This document shows positions 1 through 7,558 of a stretch of DNA of 11,856 nucleotides, piece by piece. Each line of letters begins with the position of its first letter. The first letter of the stretch is position 1. The notes under the pieces are model-generated. The model worked only from the letters and a program-made list of their open reading frames with translations, was not told the origin of the DNA and did no database searches. A program made the translations under genes and the position numbers. The DNA is from an uncultured Nitrospira sp. (GTDB lineage Bacteria; Nitrospirota; Nitrospiria; Nitrospirales; UBA8639): contig CABVRQ010000068.1 of NCBI GenBank assembly GCA_902500695.1, positions 1 to 11,856 of the forward strand, given 5' to 3'.

Positions 1-101
1 CCAAAACTTGAATGGATGACGCCGTCAGGTTTCGTTTCCCCCGTGTTTGACAGCACTAGTTGTCCGCGAAGGGAAGCTCCCATAGCCGTCATGTCATTCA
101 T
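1..101 (-). CDS. N-terminal fragment of an unidentified protein, cut by the window edge
   Basis: An open frame of 33 complete codons starts at the ATG at 101-99 and runs off the left edge with no stop. The start overlaps the TGA of the upstream methyltransferase (ATGA), the same coupling seen between the acyltransferase and the methyltransferase, and this is the main reason to call it a gene. The visible protein begins MNDMTAMGASLRGQLV. In-frame ATGs at 92-90 and 83-81 are alternative starts. The fragment is too short to show a family. By position it should be another polysaccharide gene, such as a glycosyltransferase or modifying enzyme, but that is inference only. Confidence 0.5.
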   Translation of the reverse strand, partial: MNDMTAMGASLRGQLVLSNTGETKPDGVIHSSF

Positions 102-889
102 GACCTTGCCGGCAGCTTTCGATAAACGGCCGTCTGCCCAAGACAGAAGGCCGGGATCATTCGACAGAAAACATCAAACATCTGGGACTTGCTTCTCGGA
201 AGCACAAAGCTTCGGGCAGGGCGATAGTTACCAAACTCATGGTGAACCATTTCAAGACCGGCGGTGAGTCCCATTTGCTCAAGTTCAGTCTTGGTGTACT
301 CTCGATAATGCCCGGGATTATTGCAATTGATCCTGATACGCTCAAATGGATTGGTTCCTCGCAATAGCCGGATTCGCTTTGGTAACGCAGTGGCATTAGG
401 TGTCAGGCAAACAATCAATCCATCCTCCACCAGAAGCTCCCGTAAGGCATGTAAGACCAACTCTGGTGCCGTAAAGAGATGTTCCAGTACTTCAGCAAAA
501 ACGATGAGATTAAATTGTTCGCTGCTCGCAATGCCGCGTGTTTGCGCATCATTGAGGTCAAACACGATATGACGTCCTGGTTGTCGCTCACCCTGAGCAC
601 CTGCATGCTCATGTGCGTACCCATGCTCACCAAGTGGAAATCCTAGAGTGGCGACATCTGAATAGTATTCAGCCAACATGAAGGACATATAACTTCGGCC
701 GATATCGAGGACTTTGGCATCCCCATTAGGATTCATTCGACGGCAAAGAGCCACAATATATTGAAAGCGCGGCAGACTTCTGCCGGCATAGTCCACGCTA
801 TTGAGACGGCGATCCTGGTCAGCCAGTAACTCTTGAACAAATTCCGCATGGGATTGTAAGTTGGCCATCGTGTGTCCGGGAACGTTCAT
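98..889 (-). CDS. Class I SAM-dependent methyltransferase (Methyltransf_23-like)
   Basis: A 263-residue protein, probably a cytoplasmic methyltransferase that modifies a sugar or other part of the polysaccharide repeat; the acceptor cannot be read from sequence. Residues 59-70 (KVLDIGRSYMSF) are in the place of the SAM-binding motif I. FDLND (110-114), FNLIVFAEVLEHL (126-138) and the strand GLIVCLTPNA (157-166) match later Rossmann-fold motifs. GHYREYTKTEL (193-203) is typical of methyltransferases found in glycan clusters. Motif I is odd: it has DIGRS where DxGxGxG is usual. The start at 889 overlaps the acyltransferase stop as ATGA, which suggests translational coupling. An alternative start is Met8 (868). 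Neither start has a strong Shine-Dalgarno. Fold assignment is fairly sure, substrate is unknown. Confidence 0.85.
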   Translation of the reverse strand: MNVPGHTMANLQSHAEFVQELLADQDRRLNSVDYAGRSLPRFQYIVALCRRMNPNGDAKVLDIGRSYMSFMLAEYYSDVATLGFPLGEHGYAHEHAGAQGERQPGRHIVFDLNDAQTRGIASSEQFNLIVFAEVLEHLFTAPELVLHALRELLVEDGLIVCLTPNATALPKRIRLLRGTNPFERIRINCNNPGHYREYTKTELEQMGLTAGLEMVHHEFGNYRPARSFVLPRSKSQMFDVFCRMIPAFCLGQTAVYRKLPARS

Positions 890-1533
890 GACGATGCCGT
901 GGAGCGTGCGCGCCAGTCATAGTTTGTCTTAAGGACTTTTGCAGGAACACCTGCAATAAGTACGCATTCTTTATCGTGGTGTCCCACGACTACGCTACCG
1001 AGTCCAATGGTATTGTTGTTGCCTATCGAAGAACCAGGTGCAAAGCGCACGGCAGAGCCGATGTAGCAATCAGAACCAATCGAAATGGATCGATCCTTGA
1101 CTCCGATTCCATGAGTCCAAAATTGACTATGGGAACCTGCGATCCAGGAATGCGGCCCGATGGTAAATCCTCCTGTGGGATCGATGAAATGAAAAGAGCT
1201 GACCATGCACCCATCTCCAAGGTGGCAATATCGCGCATAACCCTCGCAAACAAATTTATCTTCTGCAACCCATGCGCCACAGGAAATCACATTGCTCCTC
1301 CCCACTGCCGCTCCGCTTCCAATCCGCAGGCGATACGGGCCGACAAATTTATTAAACCTCCCAATGTTCGCCGCGTTAATTTCAGCACTATCTACCGCAA
1401 GAATGCTCATAAATCCAATCCTGGCATGTTTATCAATGACATATCCGAAAAACACTTGATACAGGAAACGGCGCAGGCACGACATGGGAACGATGCTAAT
1501 CAAACATGCGAGAAACAACCTGACTTTTCTCAT
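886..1533 (-). CDS. Left-handed beta-helix (hexapeptide repeat) O-acyltransferase
   Basis: A 215-residue protein that probably transfers an acetyl or other acyl group from acyl-CoA to a sugar of the surface polysaccharide. Residues 1-30 are hydrophobic with basic residues (MRKVRLFLACLISIVPMSCL) and may anchor it to the membrane. From about 55 to 200 there are imperfect hexapeptide repeats, such as IGSGAAVG (71-78), IGPHSWIAGS (125-134), IGSDCYIGSAVRFAPGSSIG (152-171) and IGLGSVV (176-182). The end, IAGVPAKVLK (193-202), is the usual closing motif of WbbJ/maltose acetyltransferase-like proteins. His141 in FWTHG is a candidate catalytic residue. It lies 38 bases after the glycosyltransferase, with a possible AGG Shine-Dalgarno, and its stop overlaps the methyltransferase start. 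Donor and acceptor cannot be fixed; acetyl-CoA is the common donor of the family. Confidence 0.88.
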   Translation of the reverse strand: MRKVRLFLACLISIVPMSCLRRFLYQVFFGYVIDKHARIGFMSILAVDSAEINAANIGRFNKFVGPYRLRIGSGAAVGRSNVISCGAWVAEDKFVCEGYARYCHLGDGCMVSSFHFIDPTGGFTIGPHSWIAGSHSQFWTHGIGVKDRSISIGSDCYIGSAVRFAPGSSIGNNNTIGLGSVVVGHHDKECVLIAGVPAKVLKTNYDWRARSTASS

Positions 1534-1571
1534 CTTGAATACCTATTGTCCACTGGATTTTTTTCACAAAT

Positions 1572-2615
1572 TCACGTATGGCACTTCGAAGAATTCAGTT
1601 CCTTAAGTACGGTCTCATAGGTCACATGAATGTGTTCGCACACCTGTTGCCATGAAGGCATATCCCGCACGACGGATTGCAATTCAATGCCACGCGGCTT
1701 CTCCATCTCACTTATAATAAGGCGTTCCAGATCTTCTGGAGAATGCGGATCGAATACAGGAACCAGTTGCCGTACAGAACCCGCGACCGGAACATTTTTC
1801 GACGCGATGACCCGGCAACCGGCAATAGCGGCTTCATACAGTGCCAACGGCATGACTTCCGAAAAACTGGGAAGCACAAAGAGCTTTGCGGACCGATAGG
1901 CCGACGCCAGGATGGGATCATCATGAGCTAGACTTCCGGTAAAAATCACCTGTTTGTTCGCCTGTTCGCGGCAACGGGAAATATACGTTTCCTGCTCCGA
2001 AGAGAGATTCCCAATGATGACCAGCGGATATGGCAGGCTTTTCATGGCTCGAATCAGCGTGAGTTGATTCTTCCGCTCTTCAATGGACGCCACGTTGAGC
2101 ACAAAATCCTTCACGCCATATTTTTTCTCAAACAGCAATGGATCAGCGGTTGAAAACGATGTCTTGAGTCCATTTGGAATGGTGGCAATCCGCTCAGAAG
2201 GGAGGGAAAAAATCGTGGATAACAGCTTGCGTTCGTCTTCGTTTAACGCGATGACCCTTGACGCCGCATGGAGCATCAGATTTGCTCGCTTGAGGTCCGA
2301 ATACATGCCTGGAATGAACCTCGAGGATAAGACTTTCATCCGCATTAAGGATTGGGGCACATGAAATAGATTGAGTACGGAAGAGACGATCACCGGCTTA
2401 CCGCTTCCTATCGAACGTTGTACGTGAGAAACCACCGAACCGTCTATACTGAACACATGACAGACATCCACGTCAGGGATCTGATTGCGCCAGGAATCGT
2501 AGAAGATCACTTCAACCCCTCTTTGGGTCAATCCCTTGGCTGTTTCCTCGATCTGAATTTGCAGCCCGCCCCGATTCAGTCCGATTCGCGGATATGTGAG
2601 AAACAACACTTTCAT
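1572..2615 (-). CDS. Family 4 (GT4) glycosyltransferase
   Basis: A 347-residue GT-B fold, retaining glycosyltransferase that would add one sugar to the growing lipid-linked repeat on the cytoplasmic face of the inner membrane. The N-terminal domain opens with MKVLFLTYPRIGLNRGG, the usual GT4 beta1-loop with a glycine-rich turn. IPNGL (146-150) comes just before the domain linker. The C-terminal domain has NVASIEERKNQ (174-184) with the expected Arg/Lys pair, and LFVLPSFSEVMPLALYEAA (245-263). That segment holds the E-x7-E pattern (Glu253, Glu261) that contacts the nucleotide-sugar donor. Length is normal for the family. The start is supported by AAAGG six bases upstream. It follows the flippase after 16 bases, so the two are almost surely co-transcribed. 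The sugar and linkage are unknown. Confidence 0.93.
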   Translation of the reverse strand: MKVLFLTYPRIGLNRGGLQIQIEETAKGLTQRGVEVIFYDSWRNQIPDVDVCHVFSIDGSVVSHVQRSIGSGKPVIVSSVLNLFHVPQSLMRMKVLSSRFIPGMYSDLKRANLMLHAASRVIALNEDERKLLSTIFSLPSERIATIPNGLKTSFSTADPLLFEKKYGVKDFVLNVASIEERKNQLTLIRAMKSLPYPLVIIGNLSSEQETYISRCREQANKQVIFTGSLAHDDPILASAYRSAKLFVLPSFSEVMPLALYEAAIAGCRVIASKNVPVAGSVRQLVPVFDPHSPEDLERLIISEMEKPRGIELQSVVRDMPSWQQVCEHIHVTYETVLKELNSSKCHT

Positions 2616-2631
2616 CGAGAGCCTTTATCTT

Positions 2632-4080
2632 TCACTTCCCGCTCATTGCGGCGAGCTCTACCCGACCGGCAACAGCACGATACAATTGCCGTGCGTCCTG
2701 ATACGTGACCGCCCGGAGCAAGACAAGAAAGGCCAATGTTGCACTGACCATACCCACCATCATTCCGGCTGTGTAGTTGACCGTGCTGACGGCGATAAGG
2801 AGCGATAACAATGGAAAAGCCGCTCTAAGATGGGACGCATTGAGTGAGAGAAACAGTGCGTGACGACCTCCAGCCGCCACCCATGCCCCGGTCACGTTTC
2901 CCAGCAGCGATGTGACAATCAACGCTATCGCCGCCCCCAGAGCTTGAAATGTTGGAACCAGAAGCAGGGCCGCCACAATACAGATGATCACTTGCGGGAT
3001 GATCAACACGAACGCCTTCTGTGGGTGACCGGTTCCCACCAGATTAATGGAAAAGTAGTAGTTCACGATTGAGAGGGCAGTCCAGACACACAGCGCCTGC
3101 ATGACGTTGGCGCCACCACTATATGACTGTGAAAAGAGAAGCGTCATCAGAGGGTCCGCAATTCCGATAAGAAGTGTGGCCACCACCGCAAGCAATCCGG
3201 CGCCGATACGAATCGATTCCACCAGGAGATCTGTCCCTGTATCCTCCCTGGATGAGGCGTATCCTAAAAGGACCGGCCGAATAGATTCGAATAGACGCAG
3301 CATCGCGCTCGGCAATTGCATGGATGTCGAATAGATGGCGAGTGCAGCAGTGCCCAAATACGTCACCAGGATCGTGTCTGACGCCTTTACCATGACCACC
3401 GAAAGTAACGAACACCCGTACATCCATCCTCCGAATTTGATCATCCTCCTCGCTTCGGGATGTCGAAGCGAGAGACCAACCTGCTCAGGAAGAAGTCGCC
3501 ACGCAAGGCCTATTCCGAACAGGCGAGAGAGGATCATCCCCCATAACAGTCCGGCCACTCCGAATCCATAGAGTAATGCCGATACGGATAGGACCGCCCG
3601 CATCAGTTCTGACCCGACTCCCAGGGCAGAAAGCGCTCGAAACTTACCTGCCCCGACAAGCAGAGAGTTTGCCATTTGAAAGTTAATTGCAAGGAATGAA
3701 AGTGGCACGCTCAACCAGGCATACTTCCTGAACTCGGGATAGGGCCAAAGCGTTTCTAGGAAAGGAAGTGCGACCAGGACCACAAGTGCGGTAATCAGTG
3801 ACGATATGAATGCAATGGTGACAAAAAATCTCGCAGTCTCGACCACACCGAGGGGATCACTCGAAGAAAGCACCTTTGTCGCGGTGTTCTTCAGGCCAAG
3901 ATCTCCGGCAATCGCCGCAAACTGCGACACCATCATGATCAAAAAATATACTCCCAACTCCTCTTTCGATGTCAGCCGCACCGCAATGACCACGGTCATG
4001 AGAGCAGCCACCATCCCAACAAGATTGCCTGATCCCACCCAGATCACCCCGGAGAGGTATTGAAACGCAGATTTTGCCAT
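2632..4080 (-). CDS. Wzx-like polysaccharide flippase (MOP superfamily)
   Basis: A 482-residue, very hydrophobic protein with about 12-14 predicted membrane segments by eye, in the range of Wzx/RfbX flippases. It would move undecaprenyl-diphosphate-linked repeat units from the cytoplasmic to the periplasmic leaflet. The N-terminus (MAKSAFQYLSGVIWVGSGN) with a short cytoplasmic start, and the early loop VRLTSKEELGVYFLIM with a Gly-x-Tyr/Phe signature after TM1, are typical of Polysacc_synt proteins. Loops carry scattered basic residues (RRMIKFGGW near 211-219). The first half looks closer to the conserved part of the family than the C-terminal half, which is normal. There is no strong Shine-Dalgarno before the ATG at 4080. 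The glycosyltransferase follows closely. Wzx proteins diverge strongly, so the substrate cannot be inferred. Confidence 0.9.
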   Translation of the reverse strand: MAKSAFQYLSGVIWVGSGNLVGMVAALMTVVIAVRLTSKEELGVYFLIMMVSQFAAIAGDLGLKNTATKVLSSSDPLGVVETARFFVTIAFISSLITALVVLVALPFLETLWPYPEFRKYAWLSVPLSFLAINFQMANSLLVGAGKFRALSALGVGSELMRAVLSVSALLYGFGVAGLLWGMILSRLFGIGLAWRLLPEQVGLSLRHPEARRMIKFGGWMYGCSLLSVVMVKASDTILVTYLGTAALAIYSTSMQLPSAMLRLFESIRPVLLGYASSREDTGTDLLVESIRIGAGLLAVVATLLIGIADPLMTLLFSQSYSGGANVMQALCVWTALSIVNYYFSINLVGTGHPQKAFVLIIPQVIICIVAALLLVPTFQALGAAIALIVTSLLGNVTGAWVAAGGRHALFLSLNASHLRAAFPLLSLLIAVSTVNYTAGMMVGMVSATLAFLVLLRAVTYQDARQLYRAVAGRVELAAMSGK

Positions 4081-4314
4081 GGATTACACTCGCAGATTTT
4101 TTACCGGTACGATAACAATGTGATCCGTTGACCGTTGGCTTCCCCAATGAACCCGTACCAACGACCTTCAAAGATTTCTTCATTGCCGTCCGGGATATGG
4201 TGAGCTAACGGACAAGGCGACGGGATCAACCGCTCACACAGGTCGCACAACACACCGCTGCAACTTTGCCAAGCACATGGGGTCCAAGAAACCGGTTGTA
4301 CACATACTTGATAA

Positions 4315-5412
4315 TCAGGCAAGCATTCGCTCCAGATGCTCGACGATTCGTTCGGCTGCCTTGCCATCCCATTTCGGAGGGATCGCGCCTTTTTTCCACT
4401 GCCCCTCCATCAATCGTCTAAGCGCCGGAGGCAGGTTGTCCGGATCGGTCCCAATGAGTTCATTGGTCCCAATGGTAATAGTCTCCGGGCGCTCCGTGTT
4501 GTCCCGCAACGTCAAGCACGGCACACCGAGGACGGTGGTTTCCTCAGTAATTCCTCCAGAATCGGTAATCACCCCACGAGCATGCTTCACCAAATAGTTG
4601 AATTCCAGATAACCAAGCGGATCGATATAGGAGAGGTGAGGCATTCGGCTATCCAGGTCACGAAGACTCTTGGCTGTGCGCGGATGAACAGGAAACACCA
4701 CAGGCAACCCGTGCGTGCTTTCGGCAATCGTATGCAGGAGCCGGAGTAACTGCTGCTCTCCGTCCACATTGGCCGGCCGATGCAGGGTGACGACAAAATA
4801 GTTATTCGGCTCGAGCTTCAGCGGTTCCCAACAGACGGGCGGACGCAAGCGCGGAAGCTGTTTGAGCAGAGTGTCGATCATCGTATTGCCCACAAAGAAG
4901 ATGCAGTCGTCTGTGATGCCGGCGCAGCGGAGATTGTCATTCGCCGTTTCACTGGTGGTGAAAAACCAGTTGGTGATGGAGTCGGTCACGACCCGATTGA
5001 TCTCCTCCGGCATGGACCAGTCGCCTGAGCGGATGCCGCCCTCTACATGCGCGACCGGCACCCCTAGCTTGCGAGCTGAGATGGAGCAGGCCATGGTGGA
5101 TGTCACGTCTCCGACGACCAGGCACAGGTCGCTCTTGTCCTTGAGCAGGACCTTTTCATATGCCACCATGATGGCGGCCGTTTGTTCAGCCTGCGTGCCC
5201 GACCCGACCTCCAGATTGATGTCCGGATCCGGAATGCCCAGTTCCTCAAAGAAGCTTCCCGACATGGACCGGTCATAATGCTGTCCTGTATGAATCAGGC
5301 GAAATCGCAATGACCCGCCTCGCGCCTCAGCGGCATTCAATGCGTCGATGATCGGCGCAATCTTCATGAAATTCGGGCGGGCTCCGGCGATGAGGTCAAT
5401 TCGTTTCATCAT
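4315..5412 (-). CDS. wecB: Non-hydrolysing UDP-N-acetylglucosamine 2-epimerase
   Basis: A cytoplasmic enzyme that interconverts UDP-GlcNAc and UDP-ManNAc, the first step towards ManNAc or ManNAcA residues in surface glycans. With the start at 5412 it has 365 residues, close to the usual length. Visible motifs are GARPNFMKIAP (10-20), TGQHYDRSM (42-50), GDVTST (101-106), HVEGGIRSGDWSMPEEINR (122-140), TLHRPANVD (209-217), FPVHPRT (240-246) and SGGITEET (285-292). Asp102, Glu124, Glu136 and His211 line up by motif with the E. coli WecB active-site residues Asp95, Glu117, Glu131 and His213. The frame also allows a start at 5460, but the 16 extra residues (MGSLSHAGCPPILLDF) are not family-like. 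At 5412 two adjacent ATG codons overlap the stop of a 23-codon upstream frame. No wecC-like dehydrogenase is nearby. Confidence 0.93.
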   Translation of the reverse strand: MMKRIDLIAGARPNFMKIAPIIDALNAAEARGGSLRFRLIHTGQHYDRSMSGSFFEELGIPDPDINLEVGSGTQAEQTAAIMVAYEKVLLKDKSDLCLVVGDVTSTMACSISARKLGVPVAHVEGGIRSGDWSMPEEINRVVTDSITNWFFTTSETANDNLRCAGITDDCIFFVGNTMIDTLLKQLPRLRPPVCWEPLKLEPNNYFVVTLHRPANVDGEQQLLRLLHTIAESTHGLPVVFPVHPRTAKSLRDLDSRMPHLSYIDPLGYLEFNYLVKHARGVITDSGGITEETTVLGVPCLTLRDNTERPETITIGTNELIGTDPDNLPPALRRLMEGQWKKGAIPPKWDGKAAERIVEHLERMLA

Positions 5413-5480
5413 GAAATCAAGGAGAATAGGCGGGCATCCAGCATGAGAGAGCGACCCCATCCAGGGGAATGCTCAGTCAT
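5409..5480 (-). other. Possible 23-codon upstream reading frame coupled to wecB
   Basis: A short frame, MTEHSPGWGRSLMLDARLFS followed by LIS, starts at 5480-5478 and has AGGA nine bases upstream. Its TGA (5411-5409) overlaps the first ATG of wecB at 5412-5410 as ATGA. The wecB start itself has no visible Shine-Dalgarno (GATTTC precedes it), so translation through this frame could load ribosomes onto wecB. This is inference from layout only; a frame of this length can arise by chance. The competing reading is that wecB itself starts at 5460 in another frame. Confidence 0.3.
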
Positions 5481-5532
5481 GATGGCTTGTCCTATTGGTG
5501 AGTGGAGGAGGAATTTGAAATTCATGTGTTGG

Positions 5533-5561
5533 TTTATACTAAGGAATTCGGTGTTTATCAC
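5533..5561 (-). promoter_or_regulatory. Candidate sigma70-type promoter for the wecB-led operon
   Basis: On the minus strand GTGATA (5561-5556, 4 of 6 to the -35 consensus) is followed by 17 bases and TATAAA (5538-5533, 5 of 6 to the -10 consensus). Transcription would begin near 5525, about 110 bases before the wecB start at 5412. It lies in an AT-rich stretch just upstream of the gene run. This is found by eye and no start site is known. Confidence 0.35.
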
Positions 5562-5663
5562 GATTGCTCTTTTTCGCTGTTTCTGCATGGATTATGCTTT
5601 TCTATCCAATGAATTTACGCCCATAGCTACCTCAGGACACTTTCCACGAAACATCTCGCTGAA

Positions 5664-5716
5664 CCTTGGCATCTTCTAGCTGAGCTAGATCCTTCGCCGC
5701 TGGCTCAGGATGACAA
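5664..5716 (+). repeat. Dispersed palindromic repeat, unit 1 ('CHPE...' type)
   Basis: The right half (5687-5716) begins AGATCCTTCGCCGCTGGCTC and ends AGGATGACAA. It matches the unit at 5815-5844 with two differences in 30 bases. The left half is related to 5792-5814, with one gap on each side. On the minus strand such sequence reads TGTCATCCTGAGC..., the widespread element whose translation gives 'CHPERSEGS'-like strings in many environmental genomes. Its role is unknown; such units often sit between operons and can form hairpins in RNA. Confidence 0.7.
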
Positions 5717-5791
5717 GACGAGGGATGCCTGATGCTTTGTCTCCCTGCGCTCGGCATGCTCAGGACAAGATCACGGAGGATCTTGCTGAGT

Positions 5792-5844
5792 CCTGACATC
5801 CTCCGGCTGGGCTCAGATCCTTCGCTGCTAGCTCAGGATGACAA
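5792..5844 (+). repeat. Dispersed palindromic repeat, unit 2 ('CHPE...' type)
   Basis: A second copy in the same orientation, starting 128 bases after unit 1. Its right half (5815-5844) reads AGATCCTTCGCTGCTAGCTC and ends AGGATGACAA. A frame on the other strand translates it as CHPELAAKDLSP, the typical signature of this repeat class. Between the units, 5744-5768 (GCGCTCGGCATGCTCAGGAC and on) looks like a decayed third copy. It is followed by an imperfect inverted pair, CTCAGGACAAGATC and GATCTTGCTGAGTCCTGA. Confidence 0.7.
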
Positions 5845-5920
5845 AGTGAATTCCTGATTGCACCGAGTTCATGCACTGCTTCATGAATATGATTTGATTG
5901 CGACAAAGCCGGTATCGTCA

Positions 5921-7558
5921 TCACCAAAACACACGGAAGGCGAGGCATAGCAAGACCATCCCTGAGACGTATCCCAACTGACGCACCCTGGACGAAAAGG
6001 CCTGCAATAACACTTCACACACAAAGAAGAGAATAATGAGCTTTGCCATCATCTCTCCCACATCCATCACTCCCAGTTGAATGGTCAAGAGTCCGGGTAT
6101 GGCTATCGCCAACAGCAATAATAAATAATCCATGGGGTTGGGTTGAAACCGCGTGTCTTTGTCTAAATGAATTGCCAACAAGAGCCCGATAATCAGCAGG
6201 ACAAAAAATCCCTGAAACAATGTTGTGAGTTGCGGCGCCGCTTCGACCAGGACATGCTCGACCACATACAGCACAAATGTGGACCCAAGATACAACGCCA
6301 TTCTCGTCGTGAGCAGCATCGATTTGGCATTGCCCAATGTTCCCCCAAAAAACACCAGCACCACCAGTCCCAGAATAAGATAGGAAATTCCCGTGGGAGC
6401 TGAAAATGACGACAGCACCCCCAGCAGAAAAAACCCCATCATGCCGCCTAACAAACCATAGAGACACCATTGAGAGAGCCATTGATTCGAATCAACCCAG
6501 GTACGCCAATACAGCGCTCCCTTACTCCAGGGTCTGAACGCCCCCGGATGCCATCGACCGGAGACCACCGCATAAAAAAATGTGCCAAGCCCCGCCAGCA
6601 CGAGAAGATACAGTCCCATGAGGATGCTCTCAGTACTCCACCGGCAGACATACGCCATTATGATCAACAATATTTGGAAGCCATAGAGAATGAGGACCAC
6701 CTGATGATGAGAAAAACCCAGCGACAGCAGCTTGTGATGCACATGTTGCCGATCCGCTTTAAAGGGAGAACCTCCTGAAAGCAGGCGTTGAGCGGTCACC
6801 GCAACCAGATCCATGAGCGGGACGCCAAAAATGAACAGGACCAACCATGAGCTGATCGGAGAGCGATCACCCTGCGTCAGTAACAGCGCCGACACGCCCA
6901 ACACAAATCCAAGGAATTGACTGCCCCCATCCCCCATAAATACCCTGGCGGGATAGGTATTAAATCTCAAAAAGCCCAACAGCCCTCCCATGACCGGGAG
7001 CACCAGATACAAGACCAGGCTATCATTGATTTGATAGGCCAGATAGGCCAAGAGTCCAAAGCTGACAAAGGAAAAACCGCCCGCCAATCCATCAAGCCCG
7101 TCCGAGAGATTCATGGCATTCGTCATCGTGACCAGGACGAAGACGGTCAAGGCGATGGAGAGCCAGGAAGGCAGATCAACACCCAATAGCGAAGAGAAGG
7201 GTTGCCATGAGATCCCGGTTGAGATGGCGACCACTCCGGCCGCCGCCACCTGCCCCATAAATTTATAGCGGACCCGCAAATCAAAAAAATCGTCCAGACT
7301 CCCCATACCGACGATGATGAGGGCGCCAGCCAGCGTGCCGATAATCACCTTATGGTGCGGTGCCCAATAGGCAATGGCGACCAAGGCCCCTATCGCGAAG
7401 GCCAGGCCGCCCACTCTGGCGATTGGTTCCTTATGAACTTTTCGCAGGTCCGGTTGATCAAGTAGCCCCAATCTGGTGGCCCCAAGCATGAGACAGGGAG
7501 TCAAGACGGTGCCGATCAATAGAGAAAGGAGAAATGCATAGAACAGAATCCCTGTCAT
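5921..7558 (-). CDS. WecA/MraY-like polyprenyl-phosphate sugar-1-phosphate transferase with extra C-terminal membrane domain
   Basis: A 545-residue inner-membrane protein that would transfer GlcNAc-1-phosphate, or a related sugar phosphate, from UDP-sugar to undecaprenyl phosphate and so start glycan assembly. Residues 1-335 form the transferase (Glycos_transf_4). Visible motifs are DLRKVHKEPIARVGG (37-51), GSLDDFFDLR (86-95) with the Asp pair, TNAMNLSDGLDGLAGG (146-161), FNTYPARVFMGDGGS (199-213) and KADRQHVHHKL (267-277). The His-x-His-His set is typical of WecA-type, not MraY, enzymes. Family members usually end near 330-370 residues. Here about 200 more follow, with roughly five or six hydrophobic segments (about 364-540). 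The start has GAGG five bases upstream. The gene stands alone between two long gaps. The exact sugar cannot be read, so I give no symbol. Confidence 0.92.
   Translation of the reverse strand: MTGILFYAFLLSLLIGTVLTPCLMLGATRLGLLDQPDLRKVHKEPIARVGGLAFAIGALVAIAYWAPHHKVIIGTLAGALIIVGMGSLDDFFDLRVRYKFMGQVAAAGVVAISTGISWQPFSSLLGVDLPSWLSIALTVFVLVTMTNAMNLSDGLDGLAGGFSFVSFGLLAYLAYQINDSLVLYLVLPVMGGLLGFLRFNTYPARVFMGDGGSQFLGFVLGVSALLLTQGDRSPISSWLVLFIFGVPLMDLVAVTAQRLLSGGSPFKADRQHVHHKLLSLGFSHHQVVLILYGFQILLIIMAYVCRWSTESILMGLYLLVLAGLGTFFYAVVSGRWHPGAFRPWSKGALYWRTWVDSNQWLSQWCLYGLLGGMMGFFLLGVLSSFSAPTGISYLILGLVVLVFFGGTLGNAKSMLLTTRMALYLGSTFVLYVVEHVLVEAAPQLTTLFQGFFVLLIIGLLLAIHLDKDTRFQPNPMDYLLLLLAIAIPGLLTIQLGVMDVGEMMAKLIILFFVCEVLLQAFSSRVRQLGYVSGMVLLCLAFRVFW

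Larger units (their letters stand above)
5461..5920. other. Intergenic region between wecA-like gene and wecB, without a supported gene
   Basis: These 460 bases hold, from the wecA-like stop leftward, two related palindromic repeat units, an odd inverted sequence between them, a 13-base palindrome (CTAGCTGAGCTAG at 5676-5688) and an AT-rich stretch with a candidate minus-strand promoter. Short open frames on both strands here are composed of repeat translation or low-quality sequence, and I do not call them genes. Confidence 0.6.

Noticed and set aside
976..1620. 214-codon plus-strand frame antisense to the acyltransferase
   Set aside because: The opposite strand encodes a clear hexapeptide-repeat enzyme. 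This frame has no hydrophobic core or motif and is a shadow.
4101..4367. 88-codon minus-strand frame as a gene
   Set aside because: It starts inside wecB in another frame, has no Shine-Dalgarno that I can see and matches no family. I list it only as a curiosity.
4862..5278. 138-codon plus-strand frame antisense to wecB
   Set aside because: It lies wholly inside the conserved epimerase and shows no family signal.
5443..5679. 78-codon plus-strand frame in the gap upstream of wecB
   Set aside because: It has no recognisable domain, runs against the gene direction and ends where the repeats begin.
5760..5948. 62-codon minus-strand frame overlapping the end of the wecA-like gene
   Set aside because: Most of it is translated repeat sequence (CHPELAAKDLSP), the well-known false gene of this repeat class.
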